Shown: positions 33,163-43,561, numbered from the stretch's first letter. The stretch is 64,000 nt of DNA from Alloactinosynnema sp. L-07 (GCF_900070365.1 NZ_LN850107.1:4526001-4590000); one strand, 5' to 3'. The notes: a model not told the origin generated them from the letters alone. Made by a program: numbers and translations.

Positions 33163-36100
33163 CGGGCAGTGGTACGCCGAGATCACCGAAGAGCTCAAGC
33201 AGACCAGGCTGAACCTGTCGCTCGAGGTGCTGTGCCCGGTCGAGCTGGGTCTGACCCTGTTGCAGCGGATCGACAAGGGGCAGCCGCCCACATCGGTGTG
33301 GGCCCTGCTGGGCGGCTACCCGTTCGCCCAGGCCGCAGGCATGGCAGGCAAGCCCGAACAGCATTGGATGATCACTTGTGTCCGGCGCCGCCTGTGGCCG
33401 TTGCGCAGGCGGGGGGCATGGGTGCAGGCGCTTCGGGAGTACCAGGAGCTGGACTCCAGCCTCCGCGCCTTCCGGGTCGCCAAGGACCTCCGCTCGTTCG
33501 AGTGGACCGGGGCGACCGCGCTCACCAAGAGGTTCGAGGTCTACGAGCGGACACTGGAAACGCTGCCCGCCCTCGTCGATCGGCAGCCCATACCGGCGAG
33601 GGCGGGTCGTTACTACTACTTCGACCGCGACGAGCGCGTGGAGGTCGAGATCCCGGAGGACGTCGCCAACCGGTCCGGGAACTCCGCGCCGCATGACCTG
33701 ACCGCCCGTACCACGACGAACGGGACTCCTCTGGACATCCCCTGGGCCGAGCTGGAGCAAACCGCCGCGTGGATGGACAGGCACGTCGCCAACGAGGGCG
33801 AGCGGGCCAACTGGCACAGCAGCGTTCAGTCCACCCGGCTGCTCGTCCGCGACTCCTCCGGGTCTGATTTCTGCGAAGACGACGTCCTGCGACTCAACGG
33901 GCTCCTGCACGCCGTCGGCATGGTCGGAGTGGGGAAGAGCACGCTGATGAAGGTGCTCGCGGTGTGGGCGGTTCGTCGGGACGAACCACTGCGGATCACG
34001 TTGGTGGTGGGCGACGTCGCCGAGCAACTACGCACCACGGCGGAGCTGCGCGGTTTCCTCGGCGACCAAGCGGTCGTGCCGGTGATCGGTTCCTCGACCC
34101 GCGAGCAGCACGTGCAGTCCCTGCACCGCAGGTTGGCGTCCCAGGGTCATCCGCTGTTGGCCGCGCATCACGAGGAGGAGGGCTTCGGCGAACTGAGCAC
34201 CGCTTGTCCGCTCGACGCCCTCCGCTCCACGGACAGCCCGGTGCGGTCGGTCGACGCGCCGTGCTCCCGGCTCTACCCGGCAGACGGCCAGACCGACGAC
34301 CGGCGGCGCCCGCGCCCGGTGGGCTGCCCGTTGTGGCACGCGTGTCCGCGGCACGGCACCGCCCGCGACCAGGTCGGCGCGGGCGTGTGGATCGCCACGA
34401 TGGCCTCGCTGGTCATGAGCCCGGTGCCCGCCGAGCTCAGCGGGGTTCGTCTGCGTCAGCTCGAACTGGCCTGTCGGCGCAGCGACATCATCGTCGTCGA
34501 CGAGGCCGACCGGGCGATGATGAACCTGGACATGGTGTTCGCGCCGACGGCCACACTCGTGTCCCGAGGACCCCACTCGTGGTTGGACACCCTGCACACG
34601 CACAACATCCGCGAACTCTCCCAGGAGGGCCGCCTCCAACTGTCCAACAGCAACGTGCGGAACTGGGAGGTGGCGCTGTCCGTGGTCACCAGCGCCACCA
34701 ATCTGATCTACTCGATGCTGATCGCGGACGAGCAGCTGCGGGACTGGGTGGGGGTCGAGTACTTCAACTCGTGGACGCTCCAAGCGAAGATCCTGTCCGA
34801 GCTGTTCCCGGAAGTCGACGAGCCCGTCCCGGCATCGGAAGACCGGGACGGGCTCGTGTCGCCGCGCAGCCGGGTGGAGACGGTGTTCGACCAGTTCCGG
34901 GACGACCCGCTGGGAGACAACGGTCCGTACGCCACAGCGGCCGACCGCTTGGCGGCGGCGACCCAGGACCTGCTGCACACGCTCAACCCCCAGGCGGCCA
35001 CGAAGCGGTTGAGCGTGGTGATCGAGGAATTGCGGGCGATCGGAGCGGACACCGAGCCGGGTCCGGCGGCCGACGACGATCCCCTCGTGCGGAAGCTGGA
35101 GTTCGCGTTGCTGCTGTCGGCTCTGCACCATCGGTTAGACCGGTTGACCTACCTATGGCCGCAGGTCGAGGACGCGATGCGGTTGGACTCCACGGACAAT
35201 GAATTGGTCCGCAGACCGCCGATGGACTACATGCCGCTCGTGCCCGAGTCCCCCATGGGCAACGTATTGGGCTTTCAGTATGTCGTGGAGGAGCAGGACG
35301 CCTCGGGTGCCGGGGTGAGCGGGACGCTGCGCTTCTTCCGGTGCACTGGGGTCGGCAGGGAACTGCTGTTCTCACTCCCCACGATGACCGTCGACATCGA
35401 CACGGGCCGCGGTGGCACGCACGTGCTGATGTTGTCGGGCACCAGTTGGGCCGGAACCTCTACCCGTGCGCACGTCGTCATCCCGGTCGGTGCCGTGCTC
35501 CAGCCGTCGATCGAAGCCGAGAAGCGGCTGCGCGACACCGAGTTCACCGCGCGGTTCCTCTACAACGACGACGGGGAGCCCATAAGTCTCTCCGGGCAGT
35601 CCCGCAAGGCCCGGCCGTCCGCGCTGCGGACCTTGGTGGACAAGCTCGGCAAGCCGGGGCTCAATGGGATCTCGCCGTTGAGGGAGGAGATCCTGAAGGT
35701 CAAGGATCCCCTCAGACACCGTGCCCTCATCCTTGTCGGCAACTACGAGGACGCTCAGGCCGCGGCGGACCAGTTGAACGCCATGCCCGAGTGGCACGGA
35801 CACGTCAGGGCACTGGTGGCGGACAACGCCGACCTCACCGACGCGGTCACCGGCGTCGCGGACGACCCTGGGCGCGCCGGGGTGGTGCGCCGCGGGGAGG
35901 TGGGACTCTTCGCCCGCGATGCCATGGCGCAGGTGCTCGTCGCGCCGATGCTCGCCATCGAGCGCGGGCACAACATCCTCAAGGAGAACAGCGACCAGGC
36001 TGCGCTTGGTGTGGCTTTGCTGCTCACCCGGCCGCACCCCGTGCCGACCGACGTCGGCCTCTCCGTGCTCGCCGTCAACGACTGGGAAAGCCGCTTCACC

Positions 36101-36637
36101 CGCGGTCTGTGGCAACCGGACGGCGACGGGCCAGCATCGTTGACCGAACTGGTGGCCGCGCAAGACTCACTCGACGCCGCTGCGCAGGAGTTCCGCACCT
36201 TGGCCCGCAGCAGGTGGGGACGGCTGCTGACTCGCCGGTACGCGTACTCCTCGCTGAGTCCGGAGGAGATGCGGTCTTTCGCATGGGACCAGTTGGTGGT
36301 CCTGTGGCAGGTGATCGGCAGGCTTGTCCGCGGCGGTGTCGCCGCGCGGGTCGTGTTCGTCGACGCGCAGTTCGCGCGCATGCTCGCCGCCGCGCAAGCC
36401 CCAAAGGCTCAGCGGTCGACCACGCGGATCGACCACGTCAGGACGAGCCTGCTGTACGGCATCCAAGAGGCCTTGCGCCCGTACTTCGTCCCACGACCAG
36501 ACGACGAAGTGATCCCCGCGGCTGACGCGCGCCTCGCGGAACTGCTGTACGAACCCGTCTACCGGGCGTTGGGCGCGATGCTCGACCAGATGAGGCGGAT
36601 CGACCTGGACAGCGCCGATCATGACGGGAAGGGGTGA
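33155..36637 (+). CDS. DinG/XPD-like helicase of the pPIWI-RE module
   Basis: A 1160-residue superfamily 2 helicase. The N-terminal helical domain (1-230) is the conserved extension of this family. Walker A GMVGVGKST is at 255-263. Four cysteines (C351, C370, C391, C397; the last pair in CPLWHACPRH) sit in the position of the XPD/DinG iron-sulphur domain. Walker B VVDEAD is at 447-452, and motif VI is visible as QVIGRLVRGG near the C-terminus. It would unwind DNA or RNA-DNA substrates for the pPIWI protein. ATG 33155 has AAGGGGAG upstream and overlaps the previous gene by eight bases; the frame is also open upstream, but that part is antisense-like. Confidence 0.85.
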   Translation: MGSGQWYAEITEELKQTRLNLSLEVLCPVELGLTLLQRIDKGQPPTSVWALLGGYPFAQAAGMAGKPEQHWMITCVRRRLWPLRRRGAWVQALREYQELDSSLRAFRVAKDLRSFEWTGATALTKRFEVYERTLETLPALVDRQPIPARAGRYYYFDRDERVEVEIPEDVANRSGNSAPHDLTARTTTNGTPLDIPWAELEQTAAWMDRHVANEGERANWHSSVQSTRLLVRDSSGSDFCEDDVLRLNGLLHAVGMVGVGKSTLMKVLAVWAVRRDEPLRITLVVGDVAEQLRTTAELRGFLGDQAVVPVIGSSTREQHVQSLHRRLASQGHPLLAAHHEEEGFGELSTACPLDALRSTDSPVRSVDAPCSRLYPADGQTDDRRRPRPVGCPLWHACPRHGTARDQVGAGVWIATMASLVMSPVPAELSGVRLRQLELACRRSDIIVVDEADRAMMNLDMVFAPTATLVSRGPHSWLDTLHTHNIRELSQEGRLQLSNSNVRNWEVALSVVTSATNLIYSMLIADEQLRDWVGVEYFNSWTLQAKILSELFPEVDEPVPASEDRDGLVSPRSRVETVFDQFRDDPLGDNGPYATAADRLAAATQDLLHTLNPQAATKRLSVVIEELRAIGADTEPGPAADDDPLVRKLEFALLLSALHHRLDRLTYLWPQVEDAMRLDSTDNELVRRPPMDYMPLVPESPMGNVLGFQYVVEEQDASGAGVSGTLRFFRCTGVGRELLFSLPTMTVDIDTGRGGTHVLMLSGTSWAGTSTRAHVVIPVGAVLQPSIEAEKRLRDTEFTARFLYNDDGEPISLSGQSRKARPSALRTLVDKLGKPGLNGISPLREEILKVKDPLRHRALILVGNYEDAQAAADQLNAMPEWHGHVRALVADNADLTDAVTGVADDPGRAGVVRRGEVGLFARDAMAQVLVAPMLAIERGHNILKENSDQAALGVALLLTRPHPVPTDVGLSVLAVNDWESRFTRGLWQPDGDGPASLTELVAAQDSLDAAAQEFRTLARSRWGRLLTRRYAYSSLSPEEMRSFAWDQLVVLWQVIGRLVRGGVAARVVFVDAQFARMLAAAQAPKAQRSTTRIDHVRTSLLYGIQEALRPYFVPRPDDEVIPAADARLAELLYEPVYRALGAMLDQMRRIDLDSADHDGKG

Positions 36638-36640
36638 CCC

Positions 36641-39496
36641 ATGGCCCAGCGCTACAAGGCGATCCGCCGAGCGGCATACGAGCCCGCCGGGGACCAACTT
36701 GGGCTCACCGTCGGCTACCACACGCTGGAGTTTCCAGAGGAGATCGCCGCGAAGGTGCTCGACCTCTACAACCTCACCCGTGAGGGCCGTGCCCGTGCGC
36801 AGGTACCCCCCACCCGCCGCTTGGACTCTTTGCTCCAGGCACTGGATCTGCGCCTCGGGGTGCTGCCGCGCGCAGTCGCGGTTGACGCGGGTCCGCGGCA
36901 ATGGCTGTACTGCCCGGTGGACGTGCAGGACGAACCCCTGCCGGTCTCCGTCCTGCTCCGGATCCTGGACTACTGGATCGAGGAGCTGCGGCCCGAACCG
37001 GAGTACGCGGACGAAGTCGCCGGGGTCTGCGAAGCACTGAGAAACCACATTCCCGTCTGGCACCGACAGGACGTCTCGCTGCTGGGATGCGACCTCAGCA
37101 GCGGCGGGACTGCCCAACCAGCGGGCTTGCAGTACCTGCTGGCGACCCAGCACTTCGCCCGACGTATCCAGGAACTCGTGCCCTACGACTCCGGCGAGCA
37201 AGTGCTGCGGTTCCGCTCCGTGGCGCGCCGGGCCCGTCAACAGGGCGCCGAACTGATGTCCCAGCCCCTCTACCACGACAAGCACGGCAAGCGGTGGTGG
37301 TTCTCCGTGGTCGCCACCGTCACCCTGCAAACCGTGCCGTTCCACGCCCGTCCGCGGGTGCACCTGCGGTTCGGTCTGCGCCGGTGGGCCACGCATCCCG
37401 AGCAGGCGACCGGGCTGCTGCGCCTGGGTTTCCGCCGAGGAAGCGCCGTGTACCTGCGTCCTGTGGCACCGTGGATCCCCGGCGTTCCGGTCAGCGAGCG
37501 ATACAGCGTGGCGCACGTGGTCAGGCGCGGGAACGAGCACGTGTGGCGGACCGGGGACCCCGCTCTGCTGATGGCGCGGTTGGCACTGCACCGCCCCTTC
37601 CCGGACCCGGCAAGTCTGCTGGGCGAACCGCGGCGGTGGTTCGAGGGCAAGCGGGGAGTCGACGCGCTAGTCGTGCACAACACGCACATGGGCGAGCACG
37701 GCGTCGGCGTCGGGTTCATGTCCCACGAACGGTCGCGCCTGATCGAATGGGCCGAGCAGGCACTGGCGCCGGACCTGGTCCGCGTCGGTGATCTCGCCCG
37801 ATCACGGCTGCCCACCAGACCGGCCAATGCCCGCCAAGGCGGGTCGCGTGAGCGGACCTCGGCGTCCAAGGTCGTGCTGCAACGCACTCGACGCCTGTCG
37901 CTGGCCGCGCTCTACACCGAGTGGTCCGGTACACCGGAGTTCACCACCCGGCTGCTGTGGCGCACCGAGCAGACCCGTGACGCGGCCGTGGCCGCCCTCG
38001 CCACCGTTCTCGGCCTCGACGGGGACGGCGGCGCGAGCGAAGTGAGCGCACAAGCGCACGACAGCAGCGGCCGCGGGGAGCCCGTCGTGCTGCGGTGGCG
38101 CACAGAGGAATTGGTGGTGACGCTGAACTGCCTGCGCATGGACAACGGGTTGGCGGACGGTCTCGGCGTGGTCCAGGAACCACCCAAGGGGCGGGCGGAC
38201 CGGGCCGCCCAGGCGGTTCACAAACGCCGTGCGGACATGGGCGATTTCCTGGCCAAGGACGGTGCGAACGCGGCGGTCCCGTCGGTCGCGATCGTGGAGA
38301 TCCCCGGCAGGACCGTGTTCCGCGGTATGAACGACCCCAAGTTCGCACTGCGCCTCGGCGCGGCGGACAGCGGAGTCGTCAGCCAGTTCATCACCTCCCC
38401 CGTAACACCGCGAACGGTGAAATCCTTGCCTGCCGCGGCCGAGTCCTCCTGGATAGACGCGATCCGGCAACTGGGTGCCGCGGCCGTGCCGCTCACGGAC
38501 GTCCCGTCCGGACTGCCCGAGCGGATTCAGTACCTCGCGGTCTGGATGGCGACCAAGGCCCGTGGCAGTACCGCGTACTCGGCCAAGGGGAAGTTCCCGG
38601 TGGCCGTACTGGTGCGCCCTGGGGTCAACGGGCCCGACTCGGTGATGGGCTGGGACACCGATGCGATCGGCGGGACGGGAGCGTGGACGGCGTACCCGCG
38701 CTACCTGGCCCGGCTGCCCGCGCTCGCAGCGGTGTCCGACCACGACCTGGCCGACGCGGGCGGAAACGACGCGCAGTGGTTCGACCGGTCACGCGACCTG
38801 GACGAACAGCGGTCTGCGACGGAGGAGTTCCTGCAACAGCTGCTCTCATCGGAGCAAGTGCGCGGGAAGTCCACCGTGCTCCTTGTCGACGCACAAAACA
38901 TCAGGTTCCTATGGACGTGGGTGCAGGACGGCCAGGTGGAACAAGACTTCATCCGTACCGGCCTCGCGTCCGCCCGTCCGCTGGATCCCTGGCTGCGGCT
39001 GGTGCGGCTGCGCACGGGGCAGCAGCAGGAGACCCCACAGTGGTGGGGACTCGCCAGCGCCCAAGGAGTGAACGGACTGCCCGCCAACCTGTGGGCGGAC
39101 AGCGAGCAGGAGAAGAGCAGGATCTTCTACAGCACCGCGCCGAAGGCCTCCACTGCCCAACATTCCGCGGTGGAGGCGCACAAACTGAACCGCAGGAAGA
39201 TCCGCAGGGGCGAACGCGCGGGTGAATGGACCATTGATGTCGACCACCCCGCCTGGAACCCCGACCTCGTGGAGATCGCGGTCCTCGGCTGCCATCCCGG
39301 TGACGGCGACTCCCCCCACGCTCTGGCGATGGCCGTCCACCAGCTCAGGCAGGCTCCGGACTACCGCGACGCACTCCGCAGACCGCTACCGCTGCACCTC
39401 GCCCAGAAGGCGCAGGAGTACATCCTGCCGATGAGGAACGTGGACGAGGAGGACGCACCCGACAGCCATGATCCCACCGCGCCCTCCGACAGCTGA
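36641..39496 (+). CDS. pPIWI-RE family protein
   Basis: A 951-residue prokaryotic PIWI protein of the RE class, a divergent Argonaute relative. The N-terminal half carries the pPIWI-RE module (TVGYHTLEFPEEIAAKVLDL, then LLGCDLSSGG and WWFSVVATVTLQTVPFHARP). The C-terminal RNase H-like PIWI domain contains KSTVLLVDAQNIRFLWTW, then RIFYSTAPKA, and the family end HPAWNPDLVEIAVLGCHP followed by YRDALRRPLPLHLAQKAQEY. In this class conserved Arg and Glu replace the usual Argonaute catalytic tetrad, and roles in nucleic-acid-guided conflict with invading DNA are predicted. ATG 36641 follows the helicase stop by three bases with an AAGGGG site. It is the last gene of the operon. Confidence 0.88.
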   Translation: MAQRYKAIRRAAYEPAGDQLGLTVGYHTLEFPEEIAAKVLDLYNLTREGRARAQVPPTRRLDSLLQALDLRLGVLPRAVAVDAGPRQWLYCPVDVQDEPLPVSVLLRILDYWIEELRPEPEYADEVAGVCEALRNHIPVWHRQDVSLLGCDLSSGGTAQPAGLQYLLATQHFARRIQELVPYDSGEQVLRFRSVARRARQQGAELMSQPLYHDKHGKRWWFSVVATVTLQTVPFHARPRVHLRFGLRRWATHPEQATGLLRLGFRRGSAVYLRPVAPWIPGVPVSERYSVAHVVRRGNEHVWRTGDPALLMARLALHRPFPDPASLLGEPRRWFEGKRGVDALVVHNTHMGEHGVGVGFMSHERSRLIEWAEQALAPDLVRVGDLARSRLPTRPANARQGGSRERTSASKVVLQRTRRLSLAALYTEWSGTPEFTTRLLWRTEQTRDAAVAALATVLGLDGDGGASEVSAQAHDSSGRGEPVVLRWRTEELVVTLNCLRMDNGLADGLGVVQEPPKGRADRAAQAVHKRRADMGDFLAKDGANAAVPSVAIVEIPGRTVFRGMNDPKFALRLGAADSGVVSQFITSPVTPRTVKSLPAAAESSWIDAIRQLGAAAVPLTDVPSGLPERIQYLAVWMATKARGSTAYSAKGKFPVAVLVRPGVNGPDSVMGWDTDAIGGTGAWTAYPRYLARLPALAAVSDHDLADAGGNDAQWFDRSRDLDEQRSATEEFLQQLLSSEQVRGKSTVLLVDAQNIRFLWTWVQDGQVEQDFIRTGLASARPLDPWLRLVRLRTGQQQETPQWWGLASAQGVNGLPANLWADSEQEKSRIFYSTAPKASTAQHSAVEAHKLNRRKIRRGERAGEWTIDVDHPAWNPDLVEIAVLGCHPGDGDSPHALAMAVHQLRQAPDYRDALRRPLPLHLAQKAQEYILPMRNVDEEDAPDSHDPTAPSDS

Positions 39497-39514
39497 GGCA
39501 CCTGAGGTCCCGCC

Positions 39515-42256
39515 TTACGACAACTCTTTGATCCGTCGTCCCGCGGTTTCGAGCGTTCGCTTGTCCTCGTCGTCCGTGTGCGGCAGTTGCTCGTAGACGG
39601 CCAGACAGCTCAGCAGCGCTTCCCGTTCGTCAGCGGTACGCCCGGCCGCCCGGTACGCCTTGGCCAGCACGGCGAGCACCCGTGCCTCGTTGATCCGCGC
39701 TCCCGAGTCGGTGTAGTAGCCACGTGCGGCTTCCCCGTGGAGGATCGCCGTGGGGTAGCGCTTCAACAGCATGTGGCAACTCATCAGGACACGGCGCAAG
39801 GCACCCTGATTGTACGTGGTTCCCGCGCGCGCCATCACGTCGATAGCGAACGCCTCCCGACCGAGTGCGCGCTCCGGCTCGTCTAGTTCGAGGTGACAGT
39901 GGATCTCGGTGGGCAAGGTGGCCGCCACACCACGCTCGTCCATCAACTCCGCGTAGAGGCGTCCGGCGAGCATCGCATGGTCGCGCGCCGCCTCCCACCG
40001 CCCCATGTCCTCCTGGAGGACTCCCATCTGCTGGTTTCCGTTGGCCACTTCAAGCGGATCGCCGACCTCTTCGGCCAGGGTGATCGAGAGCTTCAGGTTG
40101 TGCTCCGCCAGGCCCGTCTTGTTCAGCTTTCGCTGGATGTTTCCCAGCACCCGGTGGCAGATGGCCTGGTACCGCAGGCGTTCCCGCTCGTCCAACTCGT
40201 CCTTGTCGATCTTGCACGCCGAGGCCAGCAGGCGTTCCGCGACGGGCCAGGGGCCGTTGCGGGTGTGGTAGCAGCACAACGCGAGTGGAAGTCGCCATCG
40301 GTACTTCTTGAACCGCTGGAAATCCGGCGAGTCCAGCACCACGAGCAGGGTGTCGTGTTCCCGGTCGAACCATTGTCTCCCGCCTGCGTCGTCAGCCGGA
40401 GCGGGAAGCGGTGCGCCCTCGTCGGCGGTGAGGTCGTCCGGGAGTTCCCGGCCTGATCGGAGTGCGCGGTCGCACTGCCGGGCGGCCTCCAATAACCACC
40501 CCAGCAGTCGCTGCCGGACTTCGGCGACCCCCACGTCCGACCGCTCCTCGGCCGCGCGCTCCAAGGCGAACGCCCGGACCAGGTCATGAAGACCGAACCT
40601 GTTGTCCGGCAACGCGTACAACAGGCTGCCCCGCAGGAGTTCGTCGACAGCGTCGTACACCACGTCCTCGGGGAGTCCGGACAGAAAGACGACAGCATCC
40701 AGGTCGACAGTGGGACCGGGGTGAATGGCGACGGCTTGCAATACTCCGGCCGCCGCAGGCGAGAGCGGTGTGTAGGACAGGTTCAGTGAATCACGCAACG
40801 CCGTCTCCCCGTCAGGTCTCGCACCCAACAACGCGTCCGCCGAGCCCAGTCTCGCCAACAAGCTCTTCAGTGTGGAGCCCGGGTTCAGGCGGGCCTGTGC
40901 CACGACCAGCTCGACCACGAGGGGAACACCTCCGCACGCCTCCATGAGCTTGATGGCGTCGAAGGGCTCCGCCTCGACTTTGGCGGCGGTGACCGCCTCA
41001 CGCAACATCTCCAAACACGCCTCGCGTCCGATCGGGCGCAGGGCCAGCACCTGCCCGCCCGCGACGGCCGGGGCGGTAACCGCCGTCCGCGTCGTGATGA
41101 CCGTGCGACTGTGCTCGCCCGCCGCCACCAGGTCCGCCACGTGCCGGTGGTCGCGAGCGTTGTCGATGACGACCAGCACAGCGCGGGTGTTCACCGCCGT
41201 CCTGTACTCGGCCACCACGTCAGCGCCGCGCAGATCGGCTCCCGATATGCCGAGGGCCTTGGCGAAACCCGCCAGCACGACCGAGGGTTCCACCGACCCG
41301 TCTGACGAGAAGCCCCGCAGGTCGGCGAAGAGGACCCCGTCCGGGAAGTTCTCGGCCACACCATGTGCCCACCCGAGCGCCAACTCCGTCTTGCCCACAC
41401 CACCCATCCCGCAGACAGTGACTACCCGGACCCCGTTGTCGGGAGCGGTCAACCCGTCCAGCTCGGCCAGTTCGGGGTCTCGACCGCGCAAGATCGCCCT
41501 GGCGGGCGGCAACTGGTGCGGTGCCCTCATCGGCGCGGCCTTGAGCACCCGCCGCGACTGGACACCGAGTGCCTTCGCATCGGCGCGCAGCCTGGTGAGA
41601 ACTGAGGACGGCCCGTCTGAGGCCTCTTCCCGTTTGCGCAGGTCATCGAGAATGAGCTGTTCCTGACCACACCGGGACCACGCGCGCCACAACGCGTGCC
41701 GAATGCCGTCGTGGCCCATGAACAGCTCGTTGGCCCGCTCCGCATGAATGGCGGCCTGTTCGGCCCCTTCGTGCTCCGAGGAGAGCGTGATCAACTCCAG
41801 GAACGCCCGAGCCCCCTCGGCCCGCAGTTCCGCCGCCTCGTCACGCAACCACTTCGGATCCAGTCCGGCCAGCGGAAGGCCTTGCCATGATTCCGCCGCC
41901 GCGAGCAGAAGAGGCAGTTTCCGGTGCGCGGGCAATCCCTTCGCCTCGGCGACCCTGGCGCGGAACCTCCAGAGGTCGACCTGCTCCTTTCCCAGCGCCA
42001 ATTGCAGACTCTCGCGCACGTTCTTCCGCACGACCTCCACGCCTGCGCGGGCCCGTACCTTCGCGCCGTAGGAACGCAGGGTGGCACGGGATCTGATCTC
42101 GAAGCGACTGGTCAGTTGGTCGTAGCCGACTTGGCCCTTGGAGACCGCCGCAATAACCAGGACCGTGAGATGGCGCGGCTCCAGCAGCACCGGCACACCG
42201 TTCACCAGCAGTCGAACGGTGCCGAGGACTTGCAGGTCGATCACAGGTTCTTCCAT
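39515..42256 (-). CDS. SARP-type NB-ARC (STAND) regulator with TPRs
   Basis: A 913-residue AfsR-like protein. The N-terminal winged helix and BTAD region (about 1-235) begin IDLQVLGTVRLLVNGVPVLL and YDQLTSRFEIRSRATLRSYG. The NB-ARC ATPase follows with P-loop CGMGGVGKTELALGWAH near residue 280, AVLVVIDNARD as Walker B, and HSRTVITTRT. A winged helix (FGLHDLVRAFALERA) and TPR-like helices close the protein. Such regulators bind direct repeats as ATP-gated switches and activate neighbouring genes. It is convergent with the pPIWI-RE operon (18-base gap) and divergent from the glycosyltransferase-like gene. ATG 42256 is used; TTG at 42265 is the alternative. Confidence 0.85.
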   Translation of the reverse strand: MEEPVIDLQVLGTVRLLVNGVPVLLEPRHLTVLVIAAVSKGQVGYDQLTSRFEIRSRATLRSYGAKVRARAGVEVVRKNVRESLQLALGKEQVDLWRFRARVAEAKGLPAHRKLPLLLAAAESWQGLPLAGLDPKWLRDEAAELRAEGARAFLELITLSSEHEGAEQAAIHAERANELFMGHDGIRHALWRAWSRCGQEQLILDDLRKREEASDGPSSVLTRLRADAKALGVQSRRVLKAAPMRAPHQLPPARAILRGRDPELAELDGLTAPDNGVRVVTVCGMGGVGKTELALGWAHGVAENFPDGVLFADLRGFSSDGSVEPSVVLAGFAKALGISGADLRGADVVAEYRTAVNTRAVLVVIDNARDHRHVADLVAAGEHSRTVITTRTAVTAPAVAGGQVLALRPIGREACLEMLREAVTAAKVEAEPFDAIKLMEACGGVPLVVELVVAQARLNPGSTLKSLLARLGSADALLGARPDGETALRDSLNLSYTPLSPAAAGVLQAVAIHPGPTVDLDAVVFLSGLPEDVVYDAVDELLRGSLLYALPDNRFGLHDLVRAFALERAAEERSDVGVAEVRQRLLGWLLEAARQCDRALRSGRELPDDLTADEGAPLPAPADDAGGRQWFDREHDTLLVVLDSPDFQRFKKYRWRLPLALCCYHTRNGPWPVAERLLASACKIDKDELDERERLRYQAICHRVLGNIQRKLNKTGLAEHNLKLSITLAEEVGDPLEVANGNQQMGVLQEDMGRWEAARDHAMLAGRLYAELMDERGVAATLPTEIHCHLELDEPERALGREAFAIDVMARAGTTYNQGALRRVLMSCHMLLKRYPTAILHGEAARGYYTDSGARINEARVLAVLAKAYRAAGRTADEREALLSCLAVYEQLPHTDDEDKRTLETAGRRIKELS

Positions 42257-42387
42257 CGCGATCAAGTGAACCAGACCTCACCCCCGTGCGGGTTGCCGAT
42301 TCCCGTCCCCACGGTTCCCCCACAGTGTCCCCACGGCCGGACTCGACGCTATCCCCGTTCGAATCAGCGTCCAGGAAGGAAGACGAC

Positions 42388-43545
42388 ATGAGTTTGCGGA
42401 ATCCACACCCCTTGACACCGTGGTGGACAGCCGCGTGTGGCGTGCAGACATATGCGATTCGACAGGTGGTGCTGGTTGTCGTGCACAGCGTGGCGGCAGG
42501 TGAGCGTTTGCTCGCGGCCGTCCGCGCCATCGAGGGCGAACCAGGTGTCCAGGTCGTGTTCACCCAGCCACCGGGCCCTTCCGACAACCGGGTGGCGGAC
42601 TTCTTCACCGGCTCCGACGCGCTCATCACCCCGTGGGAGCACGCGGCACAAGAGAGGTTCGACCTGGTGATCGCAGCCAGTCCGACTGGCATCGGCACGC
42701 TGCGGGGGGCGTTGTTCCTCCTGCCCGAGGTGTCCACGGACGGCGAGGTCGTCGACCACAACGGCAGGCGCTGCATCCCAGCGCTCAACGGCCTGCTGAG
42801 GCAACGAGCGGGCAATTCCGAGGCTGTGGCCATCGGCTTGCCGCACGACGCCGCTGTCGCGGCGCTGCGAGTCGCCACGCAGCACGTCGGGCGACTGGCC
42901 ACGGTCGTCGGCGACCCCTCGTACGACTACCTGCTCAACACCTTGGCCTACCGAAATGCCCATCGGGAACACCTGGGGATCCGTCGCGACCAACGGCTGG
43001 GCCTCGTGCTGTCGACCAGCGGGCCGGACTCGCTGCTCGGCAGGTCACCGGCCCTGCTCAGGCGGCTCGCCGCCGATCTGCCGTCATCGGGAGACCGGCT
43101 GGTCTGCCACCTGCACCCGGACGTCTGGGTGCGGCACGGCAGACGCCAAGTGCTGGCTTGGGCCGGCCCTGCGGTACGGACCCGGATGCGGTTCCTGCCT
43201 CTTGGGCAGGGCTGGCAGGCCGCTGTCGCGGCAGCGGACTATGTCGTGGGAGACCACGGTGCACCGACCGCCTATGCCGCAGCCACGGGCAAACCGGTGT
43301 TCTTGGCCAACCCCATGCCCAATGCAACACCGAACTCATTGACGGAAGCCGTCGTCCGGTACGGCAAAGTCCTGAACCCAACTGTGCGGCTGGAGCGCCA
43401 ACTCGACTGGTCTGCGCGTCCCAGCGCGCCGGTCACCCAACGCGTTACTTCAGTCCCAGGTCGATCCACCGACCTCCTGCGCACCCAATGCCTACGCCTG
43501 TTGCGCATCACCAGCCCGGCCCGACCGACGGTCTTCAACCACTAG
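42388..43545 (+). CDS. glycosyltransferase-like protein of an actinomycete-specific family
   Basis: A 385-residue protein beginning MSLRNPHPLTPWWTAACGVQ, a start I recognise from a streptomycete family often left as hypothetical. Two Rossmann-like halves are visible: QVVLVVVHSVAAGERLLAAV ... FDLVIAASPTG and a second with GLVLSTSGPDSLLG, HLHPDVWVRHGRRQVLAW and DYVVGDHGAPTAYAAATGKP. The HPDVW and GDHGAPTAYAA elements resemble the nucleotide-sugar or CDP-glycerol side of GT-B enzymes. It is divergent from the SARP regulator, which may control it, and is followed by a 28-codon gene. AGGAAGGA lies seven bases before ATG 42388. Substrate unknown. Confidence 0.7.
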   Translation: MSLRNPHPLTPWWTAACGVQTYAIRQVVLVVVHSVAAGERLLAAVRAIEGEPGVQVVFTQPPGPSDNRVADFFTGSDALITPWEHAAQERFDLVIAASPTGIGTLRGALFLLPEVSTDGEVVDHNGRRCIPALNGLLRQRAGNSEAVAIGLPHDAAVAALRVATQHVGRLATVVGDPSYDYLLNTLAYRNAHREHLGIRRDQRLGLVLSTSGPDSLLGRSPALLRRLAADLPSSGDRLVCHLHPDVWVRHGRRQVLAWAGPAVRTRMRFLPLGQGWQAAVAAADYVVGDHGAPTAYAAATGKPVFLANPMPNATPNSLTEAVVRYGKVLNPTVRLERQLDWSARPSAPVTQRVTSVPGRSTDLLRTQCLRLLRITSPARPTVFNH

Positions 43546-43561
43546 AGAGGAGAACTCCAAC

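Noticed and set aside
39515..42256. Biosynthetic gene cluster controlled by the SARP regulator
   Set aside because: No core biosynthetic enzymes (PKS, NRPS, RiPP modification enzymes) are nearby; only one glycosyltransferase-like gene and a short peptide frame.
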